DNA of 64,000 nucleotides, from positions 566,096 to 630,095 of the forward strand of contig NZ_LMIT01000001.1 in NCBI RefSeq assembly GCF_001428825.1, given 5' to 3'. Source of the stretch: Nocardioides sp. Root240 (GTDB taxonomy: Bacteria > Actinomycetota > Actinomycetes > Propionibacteriales > Nocardioidaceae). Made by a program: the position numbers and the translations under genes. The notes below the pieces were generated by a model. It was not told the origin of the DNA. It was given only the letters and a program-made list of their open reading frames with translations, and ran no database searches. Positions 32,916 through 41,416 of this stretch are shown here, in pieces. Numbering within the stretch: the stretch's first letter is position 1; each line of letters opens with the position of its first letter.

Positions 32916-34649
32916 TCAGACTCCTGCCACGTAGATGGAGCGCATGACCTCGGCAGCAGTGGTGGTGCCGTGGGTGACGAGCTGCGCAGCCTGCTCCTGG
33001 AGCGTGCGCATGCCTTGGTTGCGGGCCAGCTTGCGCATCTGGTCATGCGGCGCGCGGTCGACGATCAACTCGCGTACCTCGTCGGTGATCACCAGCATTT
33101 CGTAGACCCCGATCCGCTCGAGGTAGCCGGTGTGCGCGCAGAAGTGGCAACCGGTGCCGTGCTGGAAGCCGCCGATCGGCTCGCCGCCGCCGAACTGCTG
33201 GAGGAAGGCCAGTTCGTCGGGCGAAGGCTGATAGGGCTCCAGGCAGGAGGTGCAGCTGCGCCGTACGAGCCGCTGAGCCACGACAGCCGTGACCGACGAT
33301 GCGATGAGGAAGGCCTCGATGCCCATGTCGAGGAGGCGGTACAGCGCGGAGACGGCCTCGGTCGCGTGAAGCGACGACAGCACGAAGTGCCCCGTCAGAG
33401 CCGACTGGACCGCGATCCGCGCGGTGTCGACGTCACGGATCTCTCCGACAAGGATCACGTCGGGGTCCTGACGCAGGATCGACTTGAGGCCGCCGGCGAA
33501 GGTGATCCCGGCCTGCTCGTTGATCTGGATCTGGTTGATCGAGTCAAAGGTGTACTCGACCGGGTCCTCGATCGTCATCAGGTTCTTCTCGGGGCTGTTC
33601 AGCTCGCCGAGGGAGGCGTAGAGCGTGGTGGTCTTGCCACCTCCGGTCGGGCCCGCGCAGATGACCATGCCGAAGGGCGAGTGGATCAGTTGGGAGTACC
33701 GGACAGCTGTCTCGGCTGGCATGCCGAGCTGCTCGAGCTTGAAGAGCGGGCGGCTCTTGTCGAGAACTCTCATGACGATCTTCTCGCCGCCGACGACGGC
33801 CGTGGTGGAGACGCGGATGTCGACCTCACGGCCCTCGATCTCCATGGAGATCTGGCCGTCCTGAGGTCGGCGGCGTTCGACGATGTTCATTCCACCGAGA
33901 ATCTTCACGCGACTCACGATGCCGGGTCCGATCGAGGCCGGAAGGTCGAGAACCTCTGTCAGCGCGCCGTCGATGCGATAGCGGACCCGCACCCGTTCAC
34001 CGGTCGGCTCGACGTGGATGTCCGACGCACGATCACGAAGCGCCTGGGTGATGATGGACTGCACGACGCGAACGACAGGTGCATCCTCGCTCGCACTCAC
34101 CTCGTCGAGCGCGGAGGCCTCTTTGCGAAGGGCGTCTCGTGCCTCGAAGACTTGGACCTGACCACCGACCTCCTGCGTGGCGCGGTAGGACGTGGCCAGA
34201 CCACGCTCGAGGTCACGCGCGGTGACCACGGCAGCTCGGACGGGCCGCTCCAACACGGCGGCAATGGCCGCGACCCGCTCGGGGGCGGGATCGAGCACCG
34301 CCACCGTGACCGCCTCATCGTCGATGGCCACTGGCAGGACCTGCAGGGCCGTGGCCTGGTCCCGCGTGAGCAGCGCGATCGCTTCCGGCGCCGGCGTCAG
34401 CGTCCGGAAGTCGGCCATCGGCACGCCGTGATGCTGGCTCAGCGTGCGGGCCAGTGCGTCGTCGGTGATGGATCCGGCGCCGACCAGCTTCGCGGCAAGC
34501 GCGCCTGCTTGATCACGGACGGCGTCCAGTTGGTACGGCTGGACCACGCCCGCTCCGACCAGGATGCGCCCGAGCCGCTCGTCGTCCTCGTCGCTCCGGG
34601 GTGCAACGGTGGGAGCCGGAGCCTTGGTGTGCTTGCCCTTGAGCCTCAT
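32916..34649 (-). CDS. pilB: type IV pilus extension ATPase PilB
   Basis: A 577-residue GspE/PilB ATPase. An N-terminal MshEN-like domain (about 20-160) precedes the ATPase core, which has Walker A GPTGGGKTTT, the Asp box EDPVEYTFD, Walker B ILVGEIRDVDTA and the zinc site CTSC and CHFC. It drives pilin polymerisation on PilC. It is the third gene of the pilus cluster after pilA and pilT, and the spacing of two bases to pilC implies one transcript. Confidence 0.92.
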   Translation of the reverse strand: MRLKGKHTKAPAPTVAPRSDEDDERLGRILVGAGVVQPYQLDAVRDQAGALAAKLVGAGSITDDALARTLSQHHGVPMADFRTLTPAPEAIALLTRDQATALQVLPVAIDDEAVTVAVLDPAPERVAAIAAVLERPVRAAVVTARDLERGLATSYRATQEVGGQVQVFEARDALRKEASALDEVSASEDAPVVRVVQSIITQALRDRASDIHVEPTGERVRVRYRIDGALTEVLDLPASIGPGIVSRVKILGGMNIVERRRPQDGQISMEIEGREVDIRVSTTAVVGGEKIVMRVLDKSRPLFKLEQLGMPAETAVRYSQLIHSPFGMVICAGPTGGGKTTTLYASLGELNSPEKNLMTIEDPVEYTFDSINQIQINEQAGITFAGGLKSILRQDPDVILVGEIRDVDTARIAVQSALTGHFVLSSLHATEAVSALYRLLDMGIEAFLIASSVTAVVAQRLVRRSCTSCLEPYQPSPDELAFLQQFGGGEPIGGFQHGTGCHFCAHTGYLERIGVYEMLVITDEVRELIVDRAPHDQMRKLARNQGMRTLQEQAAQLVTHGTTTAAEVMRSIYVAGV

Positions 34650-34665
34650 CGACGCTGGTCCTGCC

Positions 34666-35766
34666 TCACCGACCGACGGGCGCTGAGTAGCGCGGTCGGG
34701 TCTCGATGTCCTTCGGGTAGAGGCTGCGCGCCCGCGCCTCCTCCTCGTCCACGATGCCCGTCTGGATGAGGTGGGACAGCGACTGCTCCAACGTGATCAT
34801 CCCATCCTGGGCGCCGGTCACCAGCGAGTTGCGGAGCTGATGAGTCTTGCCTTCCTTGATCAGGTTCCGGACGGCAGGGGTGGCGACGAGTACCTCATAG
34901 GCCGCTGTCATGCCACCGCCGATCTTGGGGATCAGCCGCTGGTAGACGACGCAGCTCAGCGCGGCTGCGAGCTGGACCCGGATCTGGGCCTGCTGCTCGG
35001 CCGGGAAGACGTCAATCATGCGACCCAGCGACTGCGCGGTGTCGTTCGTGTGCAGTGTGGCGAACACCAGGTGGCCGGTCTCGGCCACGGTCAAGGCGAA
35101 CTGGATGGACTCGAGGTCGCGCATCTCACCCACGAGGAGGACGTCGGGGTCCTCCCGGAGCACGGAACGGAGGGCGTCGTGGAAGGTCGCCGTGTCGGTG
35201 CCGACCTCACGCTGGTTGACCGCGGCCATCTTGTGGTCGTGGACGTACTCGATCGGGTCCTCCACGGTGATGATGTGGCAGCCGCGATTGGTGTTGATCT
35301 GGTCGATCAGCGATGCGAGCGTCGTGCTCTTGCCCGAACCCGTGGGCCCCGTCATGAGGATCAGGCCCTGGTGACGCATGGACAGCTCGCGCAGGGCAGG
35401 CGGCAGGCCGAGGTCGTCGACGGTCGGGACGGAGCGCGGAATCATCCGCAGGGCGACAGCGGTCAGCCCGCGCTGGGTGAACGCGTTGCCTCGGATCCGG
35501 GCGTGCTCACGCCAGGAGAAGGAGAAGTCGTACTCGTGCTGGGTGCCCCACACTGCGTGCTGCTCCGGGCTGAGCACCTCAGCAAGCAGGCCGTCCGTTT
35601 GGTCAGCAGTGAGCGCAGACTGCCCTGGCACCGGCATCAGGGTGCCATCGACCCGGAGCATTGGCGGGAGGCCGACGGTCAGCATGAGGTCGGTACCCTT
35701 CACCTCCCAGAGGGCGGCGAGCAACTGATCGATCCGGTCACCGATCCGGTGCAGATGGTGGTACAC
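34666..35766 (-). CDS. pilT: type IV pilus retraction ATPase PilT
   Basis: A 366-residue retraction motor. Walker A GPTGSGKSTTLASLI, the Asp box EDPIEYVHDHKMAAVNQREV, Walker B LLVGEMRDLESI and the PilT hallmark LVFATLHTNDTAQSLGRMID are present. It starts at a GTG with a GAGGAG box seven bases upstream. A PilT next to PilB means the pili are probably retractile, allowing twitching or DNA uptake; the phenotype is not visible in the sequence. Confidence 0.92.
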   Translation of the reverse strand: MYHHLHRIGDRIDQLLAALWEVKGTDLMLTVGLPPMLRVDGTLMPVPGQSALTADQTDGLLAEVLSPEQHAVWGTQHEYDFSFSWREHARIRGNAFTQRGLTAVALRMIPRSVPTVDDLGLPPALRELSMRHQGLILMTGPTGSGKSTTLASLIDQINTNRGCHIITVEDPIEYVHDHKMAAVNQREVGTDTATFHDALRSVLREDPDVLLVGEMRDLESIQFALTVAETGHLVFATLHTNDTAQSLGRMIDVFPAEQQAQIRVQLAAALSCVVYQRLIPKIGGGMTAAYEVLVATPAVRNLIKEGKTHQLRNSLVTGAQDGMITLEQSLSHLIQTGIVDEEEARARSLYPKDIETRPRYSAPVGR

Positions 35767-35846
35767 GGGAAGTCTCCTCAGTTAGTGCGAGCACAGACCG
35801 CAAGGAGGGCCGCCGCCGGAGCGACGGCCCTCCTATGAGAAACGAG

Positions 35847-36191
35847 TCAGCAAGCGGTACCGGTGGCCTCGACCGGGGTACCACCCAGGCCGGTCACGTA
35901 CTTGCCGGAGTAGACGCCGCCCTCACCCTTGAGGAACCCGCCGGTCACGAGTGCGTCCAGGTCGGCGGCCTCGCTGCCGTTCTCGGCGTAGTAGGCCTCG
36001 ATGGCGGTGTTGACCGTGCGGAACTCGATCTTGCAGGCGGACTCGTCGCCCTTGTCCGTGATGCCACGGACGGAGAAGACAACGATCGCGGCGAGGATGC
36101 CGAGGATGATGATGACGATCAGGAGCTCGATGAGCGTGAAGCCGCGCTGGTCGCGGCGGGCCGCCTGGAGGCGGTCAATGGTTCGGCGCAT
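35847..36191 (-). CDS. pilA: major type IV prepilin
   Basis: A 114-residue prepilin. A 17-residue basic leader ends at QRGFTLIELLIVIIILGILA, the classical class III motif with Glu at +5 of the mature form. A short globular domain with two Cys (CKIEF and the terminal C) follows. It is first in the pilus cluster, with an AGAGG box about eight bases before the ATG. No pilM, pilN, pilO or secretin gene is found beside it; in a single-membrane cell a secretin is not expected. Confidence 0.88.
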   Translation of the reverse strand: MRRTIDRLQAARRDQRGFTLIELLIVIIILGILAAIVVFSVRGITDKGDESACKIEFRTVNTAIEAYYAENGSEAADLDALVTGGFLKGEGGVYSGKYVTGLGGTPVEATGTAC

Positions 36192-36537
36192 GCGAATTAC
36201 CTCTTAGGAAGGAGAGATGATCAGGAGGAGCGGGCCCGAGCCACTGGACTGATACAACGACAACCCGCGACGCGACGTCATGACAATCGCGGTTTCTTTA
36301 CTTTGCTTCCCCCAATATGGGTAGTAGGGTTCGCGCCGCCACTATCGGATCCGATGGTTCGGCTGCGGCAAGCGCACTTATGTCCCACAATCTGCCGCTG
36401 CGCGAGGCGGGTCTCGATACGCCCTCCGCTGGCGCTCCGGGCTACTCGACCAACGACGGACCCACGGCGCTCCGGGCTGGCCGACCAACGACGGCCACCT
36501 CCGGACGAAAGTGCGTGACGTGGGCCACACTGTGCCC
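36192..36537. other. intergenic region between pilA and the PHA-synthase-like gene
   Basis: This 346-base stretch has no convincing gene. Its left part (36280-36340) is AT-rich for this genome (TTTCTTTACTTTG and nearby) and should hold the pilA promoter. Its right part carries one REP-like unit (36410-36451) and a 29-bp imperfect direct repeat: 36431-36459 and 36466-36494 differ at three bases. Confidence 0.6.
36410..36451. repeat. REP-like repeat unit, single copy
   Basis: A 42-bp unit opening GGTCTCGATACGCC and closing GGGCTACTCGACC. These ends are an imperfect inverted repeat and are shared with the paired units at 43609-43704 and 44148-44243. This copy is unpaired and is not next to a nuclease gene, showing that the unit is dispersed in the genome. 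Confidence 0.8.
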
Positions 36538-37614
36538 GTGGCTCAGTCGACCAAGCCGGCCAAGGCGCCGAGCAAGCAGTCCGTCGTCAACCTCTGGGAC
36601 TTCCTGGTCAAGGGCGGCATCGCCGACCTGACCCGCACCCCGTCGGAGATCATCGACACCGGTCGTACGCGCGAGCTGCACCGGTACGAGAAGGCGAAGG
36701 GCGTGCGCAGCAAGGGGATCCCCGTGCTGCTGGTGCCGCCGCTCGGGTCGCAGGCGTCCTGCTTCGACCTGCGCCAGGGGCTTTCGCTGGCCCAGGACTT
36801 CGTGAACCGGGGACGCCCGACGTACCTCGTCGACTACGGCCCCCTCAAGGGCGAGGACCGGCTCGTCGGCATCGAGCACTTCGTCAACGACGTGCTGCCG
36901 CCGGCGATCCGCAAGGTCAGCGAGGACAACGGTGGCAAGGACGTGCACCTGGTCGGCTGGTGCATGGGCGGCCTCCTCTCCCTCGGTACGACGGCGGTGC
37001 ACCGCGAGCTCCCGATCCGCTCGGTCGCGATGGTCGCGAGTCCGTTCGACCTGTCGAAGCAGCCGATCCTCAAGCCGGTGCAGGCGATCGGCAAGGTCAC
37101 CGGCGGCAGGCTGGTCGGCAGCGCGCTCAAGGCAGCCGGATCCGTGCCGGCCCCTCTCGTGAGCATCGGGTTCAAGGCGACCGCGCTGCCGACGTACCTG
37201 AAGAAGCCGCGGACCCTCTGGAACAGGCGCGAGGACCGCGAGTTCCTCGGTCAGGTGCAGGCGGTCGACCACATCATGAACAACATGCTGGCCTACCCCG
37301 GCCGCGCGACCCTGCAGGTCTACCAGCGGCTGGCGCTGCGCAACGAGCTCGCCAGCGGGAGGATCCAGGGCCCCAACCACCTCATCGACCTGGCCACCGT
37401 CGAGGTGCCGGTGATGAACGTCGCCGGCAGGACCGACGTCCTCGTCCCGCCGGCCGCTGCCCACCACGTCGGCGAGCTGCTCACGTCGTCGAAGGAGGTG
37501 CGGCTGCCGCTCGCGCCGGGTGGCCACCTCGGGGTGCTCACCGGCACGAAGGCGCCGGAGACGACGTGGGTGGAGATCCACGACTTCCTGGAGAAGTACG
37601 ACCGGAAGCGCTGA
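36538..37614 (+). CDS. alpha/beta hydrolase, PHA-synthase-like
   Basis: A 358-residue protein like the catalytic half of poly-hydroxyalkanoate synthases: a PVLLVPPLGSQ oxyanion strand, a lipase-like box with Cys (GWCMGGLLSLG) near residue 145, a late Asp (AGRTDVLVPP) and a His (GGHLGVLTG). Known PhaC enzymes use a Cys-Asp-His triad to polymerise hydroxyacyl-CoA. It is smaller than class I/II synthases and near class III PhaC length. No PhaE, phasin or depolymerase gene is nearby, so polymer synthesis is not certain. The start is taken at the GTG at 36538. Confidence 0.75.
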   Translation: MAQSTKPAKAPSKQSVVNLWDFLVKGGIADLTRTPSEIIDTGRTRELHRYEKAKGVRSKGIPVLLVPPLGSQASCFDLRQGLSLAQDFVNRGRPTYLVDYGPLKGEDRLVGIEHFVNDVLPPAIRKVSEDNGGKDVHLVGWCMGGLLSLGTTAVHRELPIRSVAMVASPFDLSKQPILKPVQAIGKVTGGRLVGSALKAAGSVPAPLVSIGFKATALPTYLKKPRTLWNRREDREFLGQVQAVDHIMNNMLAYPGRATLQVYQRLALRNELASGRIQGPNHLIDLATVEVPVMNVAGRTDVLVPPAAAHHVGELLTSSKEVRLPLAPGGHLGVLTGTKAPETTWVEIHDFLEKYDRKR

Positions 37615-37621
37615 AGTGGCC

Positions 37622-37651
37622 ACCATGATGCTACCGCGGTAGCATCATGGT
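37622..37651. promoter_or_regulatory. mazEF operator, 30-bp perfect palindrome
   Basis: A perfect palindrome whose left half is ACCATGATGCTACCG and whose right half is its complement; it ends on the base before the antitoxin ATG. It probably binds the MazE dimer or the MazEF complex for autorepression. The -10-like TAGCAT (37640-37645) sits inside the right half, with a start site near the ATG, so the message may be leaderless. Confidence 0.75.
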
Positions 37652-37861
37652 ATGAAGATCAGCGCCAGCCTTCCCGTCGACGACGTCGAGTTCCTCGACC
37701 GCTTCGCAGCTGAGCACGGCGACACCCGGTCCGGAGCGCTGCAGCGCGCCGTCGCACTGCTGCGCCACCGCGACCTCGGCGACCAGTACGAAGCCGCGTG
37801 GGCCAGTGACAGCGCCGACGACTGGGACGCCACGGCCTCCGACGGGCTGGCCACGACGTGA
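37652..37861 (+). CDS. mazE: MazE-like antitoxin
   Basis: A 69-residue protein. The N-terminal half (MKISASLPVDDVEFLDRFAA, then SGALQRAVALLR) is a ribbon-helix-helix DNA-binding domain. The acidic, disordered tail (DSADDWDATASD) should wrap the toxin. The ATG directly follows the palindrome, and the TGA overlaps the toxin's GTG (GTGA), as in coupled toxin-antitoxin pairs. Confidence 0.8.
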   Translation: MKISASLPVDDVEFLDRFAAEHGDTRSGALQRAVALLRHRDLGDQYEAAWASDSADDWDATASDGLATT

Positions 37862-38208
37862 GGCGTGGCGAGATCTGGCTGGCGGATCTCGAGCCGGTGG
37901 TCGGCAGTGAGGCGAACAAGACCCGGCCCTGTGTCCTGGTCAGCAACGACCACGCGAACGGCCGCGCCGCCGTGTTGTCCCGCGGAACCGTCACCGTCGT
38001 CCCGGTCACGCGGACGCTGGCTCCGCTGCTGTCGTTCCACGTGCTGCTGCCGGCCGAGGACACGGGCCTGTCCGACGACTCGAAGGCGCAGGCCGAGCAG
38101 GTCCGATCGGTCGACGTACGTCGTCTGGTCCACCACGCGGGAGCGGTGCCGGCAGGCCTGATGCGGGAGCTCGACGCAGCACTGCGCCTCCACCTCGACC
38201 TGGTCTGA
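37858..38208 (+). CDS. mazF: MazF-like mRNA interferase toxin
   Basis: A 116-residue MazF/PemK-fold protein. RRGEIWLADLEPVVGSEANK and TRPCVLVSND mark the core beta barrel; AQAEQVRSVDVRRL is the usual second conserved block. Members cut RNA at short sequence motifs when the antitoxin is degraded. It starts at a GTG overlapping the antitoxin stop. The pair looks intact, so it should be functional. Confidence 0.85.
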   Translation: MRRGEIWLADLEPVVGSEANKTRPCVLVSNDHANGRAAVLSRGTVTVVPVTRTLAPLLSFHVLLPAEDTGLSDDSKAQAEQVRSVDVRRLVHHAGAVPAGLMRELDAALRLHLDLV

Positions 38209-38230
38209 CGGGGTCGCCCTCAGCCTGCAT

Positions 38231-38782
38231 TCACCTCGGCCGCTCGAACTGCTCCGCGAGCGCCTTCAACCCCCGGTGCGCCGCCACCCGTACGGCGCCC
38301 GGCCGCTTGCCGAGCACGGATGCCGTCGTCTTCACGTCGAACCCCAGGACCGCGCGGAGCATGACCGCCTCGGCCTGCTCGCGGGGCAGGCGGGCGATGG
38401 TGGCGATCGCCTCCTCGGAGGAGATGGCCTCGACGACGAGGTCCTCGGAGGAGCCGGTGGCCCGCTCTGGCAGCTCCTCGTGCGGCACCGGGTCGGCGGG
38501 GCGTCGCTGGCGGCCGCGGTGCAGGTCGACGGCGCGGTTGCGGGCGATCCGCGCGACCCAGCCGCGGAAGGCGTCGAGGTCGCCCGTGAACGTCGGGAGG
38601 TCGCGACAGGCGTGGGCCCAGGCCTCGGCGCAGACGTCCTCGGCGTCGTCGCCGGCGAGCACCGCGACGTACCGGAGCAGGCCCGGTTGGGTGGCGCGGA
38701 ACAGGCGCGCGAACGCAGCCTCGTCACCACCCTGAGCGGCCGCGACGTCGCCGTCGTCGGCCTCCTCCCCGAGGACCCCCAT
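38231..38782 (-). CDS. ECF-type RNA polymerase sigma factor
   Basis: A 183-residue sigma factor with region 2 (AFARLFRATQPGLLRYVAVL, then WVARIARNRAVDLHRGR) and region 4 (LPREQAEAVMLRAVLGFDVK, then GAVRVAAHRGLKALAEQF). No fused extra domain is seen. The ATG at 38782 is divergent from the 230-residue membrane protein, which may be its partner. The block TTTCGGGACGC occurs in front of that gene and again before the protease gene at 49296, so those two may be targets; this is inference. Confidence 0.85.
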   Translation of the reverse strand: MGVLGEEADDGDVAAAQGGDEAAFARLFRATQPGLLRYVAVLAGDDAEDVCAEAWAHACRDLPTFTGDLDAFRGWVARIARNRAVDLHRGRQRRPADPVPHEELPERATGSSEDLVVEAISSEEAIATIARLPREQAEAVMLRAVLGFDVKTTASVLGKRPGAVRVAAHRGLKALAEQFERPR

Positions 38783-38861
38783 GGCCGGAAGTATGGCCCG
38801 TTCGCGAAATCGTCGGCATTCCCAGTAACGCTTTCGGGACGCGCGACGCTGACAGTCCGAG

Positions 38862-39554
38862 ATGAAGAAGCGATCGAGGAACCCCGTCACCCCCGCCGTC
38901 GCGGAGCTGCTCGCCGCGGCCGCCCCGACCCCCGGTGCCGACGTACCCGGAGAGGCCGAGGCGCTCGCCGCGTTCCGTGTCGCGCAGGCGCAGGCGCAGG
39001 CAGCACCCGTCCCGCGCGCCGGCCGGATCACCGCGGCACGGGCCGCGATCGTCACCGCGCTCACCACCAAGCTCGTCGCCGGAGCGGTCGCCGCGGGCGC
39101 CGTCGCGGTCGTCGCCGGCGCGGGCGTGCTGGCCGTCTCGACCGGCGTGGTGCCCGGGCTCCCGGACCACGGGACGGGCTCGGACCACAGCACCGTCTCC
39201 CCCGGCACCGACGACACCACCGACAACGACGCCACCGACGACACCACCGGTACGACGGACGGCTCGACGTCGGTCCCCGGCCAGGGCACGCCGCAGGGCA
39301 GCCGGCCGACCGGCGTACCGTCCGGCAGGCCCTCCGACCTGCCAACGCCGCCGCACCCGACCGGCAAGCCGTCCGGGGTCCCGTCCCCGGCCCAGCCGAG
39401 CCGGAAGCCGTCGGACCTGCCGACCGGTCCGACCACCCCGACGCTGCCGACGCAGGCGACCCAGCCGACGCAACGGCCCACCCCGACCACCGGTCGCCCG
39501 GCCGAGCTGCCCGCCACGCAGCCCACGTCCCGGATCCAGCGGAGCGGCGAGTGA
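38862..39554 (+). CDS. single-pass membrane protein, Thr/Pro-rich exterior
   Basis: A 230-residue protein. A basic N-terminal cytoplasmic part of about 65 residues is followed by one helix (about 66-95, Ala/Gly/Val-rich) and an extended Asp/Thr then Pro/Ser/Thr-rich tail that should be outside. This is the layout of an anti-sigma factor without a recognised ASD motif, or of a sensor. It faces the ECF sigma gene across 79 bases and overlaps the glycosyltransferase gene (GTGA). Confidence 0.65.
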   Translation: MKKRSRNPVTPAVAELLAAAAPTPGADVPGEAEALAAFRVAQAQAQAAPVPRAGRITAARAAIVTALTTKLVAGAVAAGAVAVVAGAGVLAVSTGVVPGLPDHGTGSDHSTVSPGTDDTTDNDATDDTTGTTDGSTSVPGQGTPQGSRPTGVPSGRPSDLPTPPHPTGKPSGVPSPAQPSRKPSDLPTGPTTPTLPTQATQPTQRPTPTTGRPAELPATQPTSRIQRSGE

Positions 39555-41416
39555 TCGCCACGCTCGGCGTCGTCGTCCTGTGCACGGCGCTGATGTGGAT
39601 GACGGCTGTCGGCCTGCTGTGGCTGGCACCGACGACACGGCGTGCCGTCTGCATGGCCGCGATCGTGGCAGCGGCAGGTGCGGGCGCCGCGCTCGCCCAC
39701 CTGGCCTGGCCCGACCGCGCCGCGCTGCTGCCCGCCGGCACCGTCGCCCTCACCGCAGTGGTCCTCACGATGGCGCGCGGCGAGCGTGACGAGCTGAGCC
39801 CGGCCGGGCGCACCGCCTGGGTCGCGTGGCTGCTGTTCGGCGCCTCGACCCTGGTCTGGGCGGTCCTGTTCGTCGCCGGCCTCGAGCTCAGCACGATGTC
39901 GACCGGCCTCCTGTGGCTCGCCATGGGCGTCTCGGCCCTGACCCTGCCGTCCGCGGCGGTCACCACCCGTGAGGGCTGGGAGCCGCTGCTGCAGCGCCGG
40001 CGCCGCTCCTCCTCCCTGCGGGTGGTGCGGGCCGACGTACGGCCGCGGGTCTCGATCCACGTGCCGTGCCACGCCGAGCCGCCCGAGCTGGTGATCAGCA
40101 CGCTCGAGCGCCTCGCCGCCCTGGACTACGACGACTTCGAAGTGCTCGTCATCGACAACAACACCACCGACCCGGCCCTGTGGCTGCCGGTGCAGGAGCA
40201 CTGCCGCCTGCTCGGCGACCGGTTCCGCTTCTTCCACGTCGAGGGCATCACCGGCGCCAAGGCGGGCGCGCTCAACTGGGCGCTCCCCCACACCGATCCG
40301 GCCGCCGAGGTGATCGCCGTCGTCGACGCCGACTACCACGTCGAGCCCGGCTGGCTGCGCGACACCGTGGGCCGGTTCGCCGACCCGCAACTGGGCTTCG
40401 TGCAGTGCCCGCACGCCTACCGCGACCACGAGCACTCCCGCTTCGCGACCTGGGCCAACTGGGAGTACGCCGTGTTCTTCCAGACCGGCATGGTGAGCCT
40501 CGACAACCGGGGCGCCGGCCTCACCGTCGGCACCATGTCGCTGATCCGCAAGCAGGCCCTCGTCGACGCGGGCGGCTGGGCGGAGTGGTGCCTGACCGAG
40601 GACTCCGAGCTGTCGATCCGCATCCACGCCGCGGGCTACAGCTCGGTCTACCTGACCGAGGCCTACGGACGTGGGCTGGTCCCCGAGACGTTCGAGGCCT
40701 ACCGGCGCCAGCGGTTCCGCTGGACCTACGGCCCGGTGCAGGAGCTGCGGCACCACTGGCGACTCTTCCTTCCGGGCTGGCTGGGGGGCCGCCCGAGCAG
40801 GCTGACCAAGTCCCAGCGCCTGCACCATGCCAACCACGGCATCGACGTGATCGGCATCGGCGTCCGCGCCGTCGTGCTGGTGCTCGGCATCGCGACCGGC
40901 TTCTCGCTGATCGCGCACGGCGAGACCCTGCAGATGCCGTTCGAGCTGTGGTTCGCCTCGACGGCGGCGCTGCTCGGGAGCTGGCTGATGCGCTTGCTCG
41001 TCTACCGCCGTTGCGTGGGTGCGACGGTCGCGCAGACCGTCGGCGCCATCGTCGCCTTCGCCGCGCTGTCGCTGGTGATCACGGTCGCCACGCTGCGCGC
41101 CACGATCGGCCTCAGCAGCGCCTGGCACCGCACCAGCAAGTTCCAGGAGCGCCGCAACTGGCGCTCCGCGCTCGCTGGGGCCCGGACCGAGACCCTCGCC
41201 GGCGGCGCCTGCGCTGCGGTCGCCCTCGGCCTGTTCGTGTTCGCGCCCGGCAGCGGCGGTGTCGTGGTGATGCTCGGGATCGCGCTGCTCGCGAAGGGAC
41301 TCGCGTTCCTCAGCTCACCGGTGCTGGCCCTGGTCGCGGACCGCGACCTGCCGGGCGTCGTACCTGCTCCGGTGGCGGTGCGCCGCGACGCGGAGCTCCT
41401 GAGCCAGGTCAGCTGA
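39551..41416 (+). CDS. membrane glycosyltransferase, family GT2
   Basis: A 621-residue protein. Four or five N-terminal helices (about 1-135) precede a GT2 domain: SIHVPCHAEPPELVISTLER, the DADYH metal site, the TEDSELSIRIHAAG acid, and QRFRWTYGP, which matches the QxxRW of processive enzymes. Four helices follow. This is the plan of cellulose-, hyaluronan- or beta-glucan-type synthases. The GTG overlaps the stop of the gene upstream (GTGA). Donor sugar and polymer are unknown; an exopolysaccharide is likely. Confidence 0.85.
   Translation: MIATLGVVVLCTALMWMTAVGLLWLAPTTRRAVCMAAIVAAAGAGAALAHLAWPDRAALLPAGTVALTAVVLTMARGERDELSPAGRTAWVAWLLFGASTLVWAVLFVAGLELSTMSTGLLWLAMGVSALTLPSAAVTTREGWEPLLQRRRRSSSLRVVRADVRPRVSIHVPCHAEPPELVISTLERLAALDYDDFEVLVIDNNTTDPALWLPVQEHCRLLGDRFRFFHVEGITGAKAGALNWALPHTDPAAEVIAVVDADYHVEPGWLRDTVGRFADPQLGFVQCPHAYRDHEHSRFATWANWEYAVFFQTGMVSLDNRGAGLTVGTMSLIRKQALVDAGGWAEWCLTEDSELSIRIHAAGYSSVYLTEAYGRGLVPETFEAYRRQRFRWTYGPVQELRHHWRLFLPGWLGGRPSRLTKSQRLHHANHGIDVIGIGVRAVVLVLGIATGFSLIAHGETLQMPFELWFASTAALLGSWLMRLLVYRRCVGATVAQTVGAIVAFAALSLVITVATLRATIGLSSAWHRTSKFQERRNWRSALAGARTETLAGGACAAVALGLFVFAPGSGGVVVMLGIALLAKGLAFLSSPVLALVADRDLPGVVPAPVAVRRDAELLSQVS

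Noticed and set aside
38231-41128. 965-residue open frame opposite the glycosyltransferase
   Set aside because: Its amino acids are typical of antisense reading in a high-GC genome (runs of Arg, Gly, Ala, His). Only its last 183 residues, the sigma factor, show a real family.
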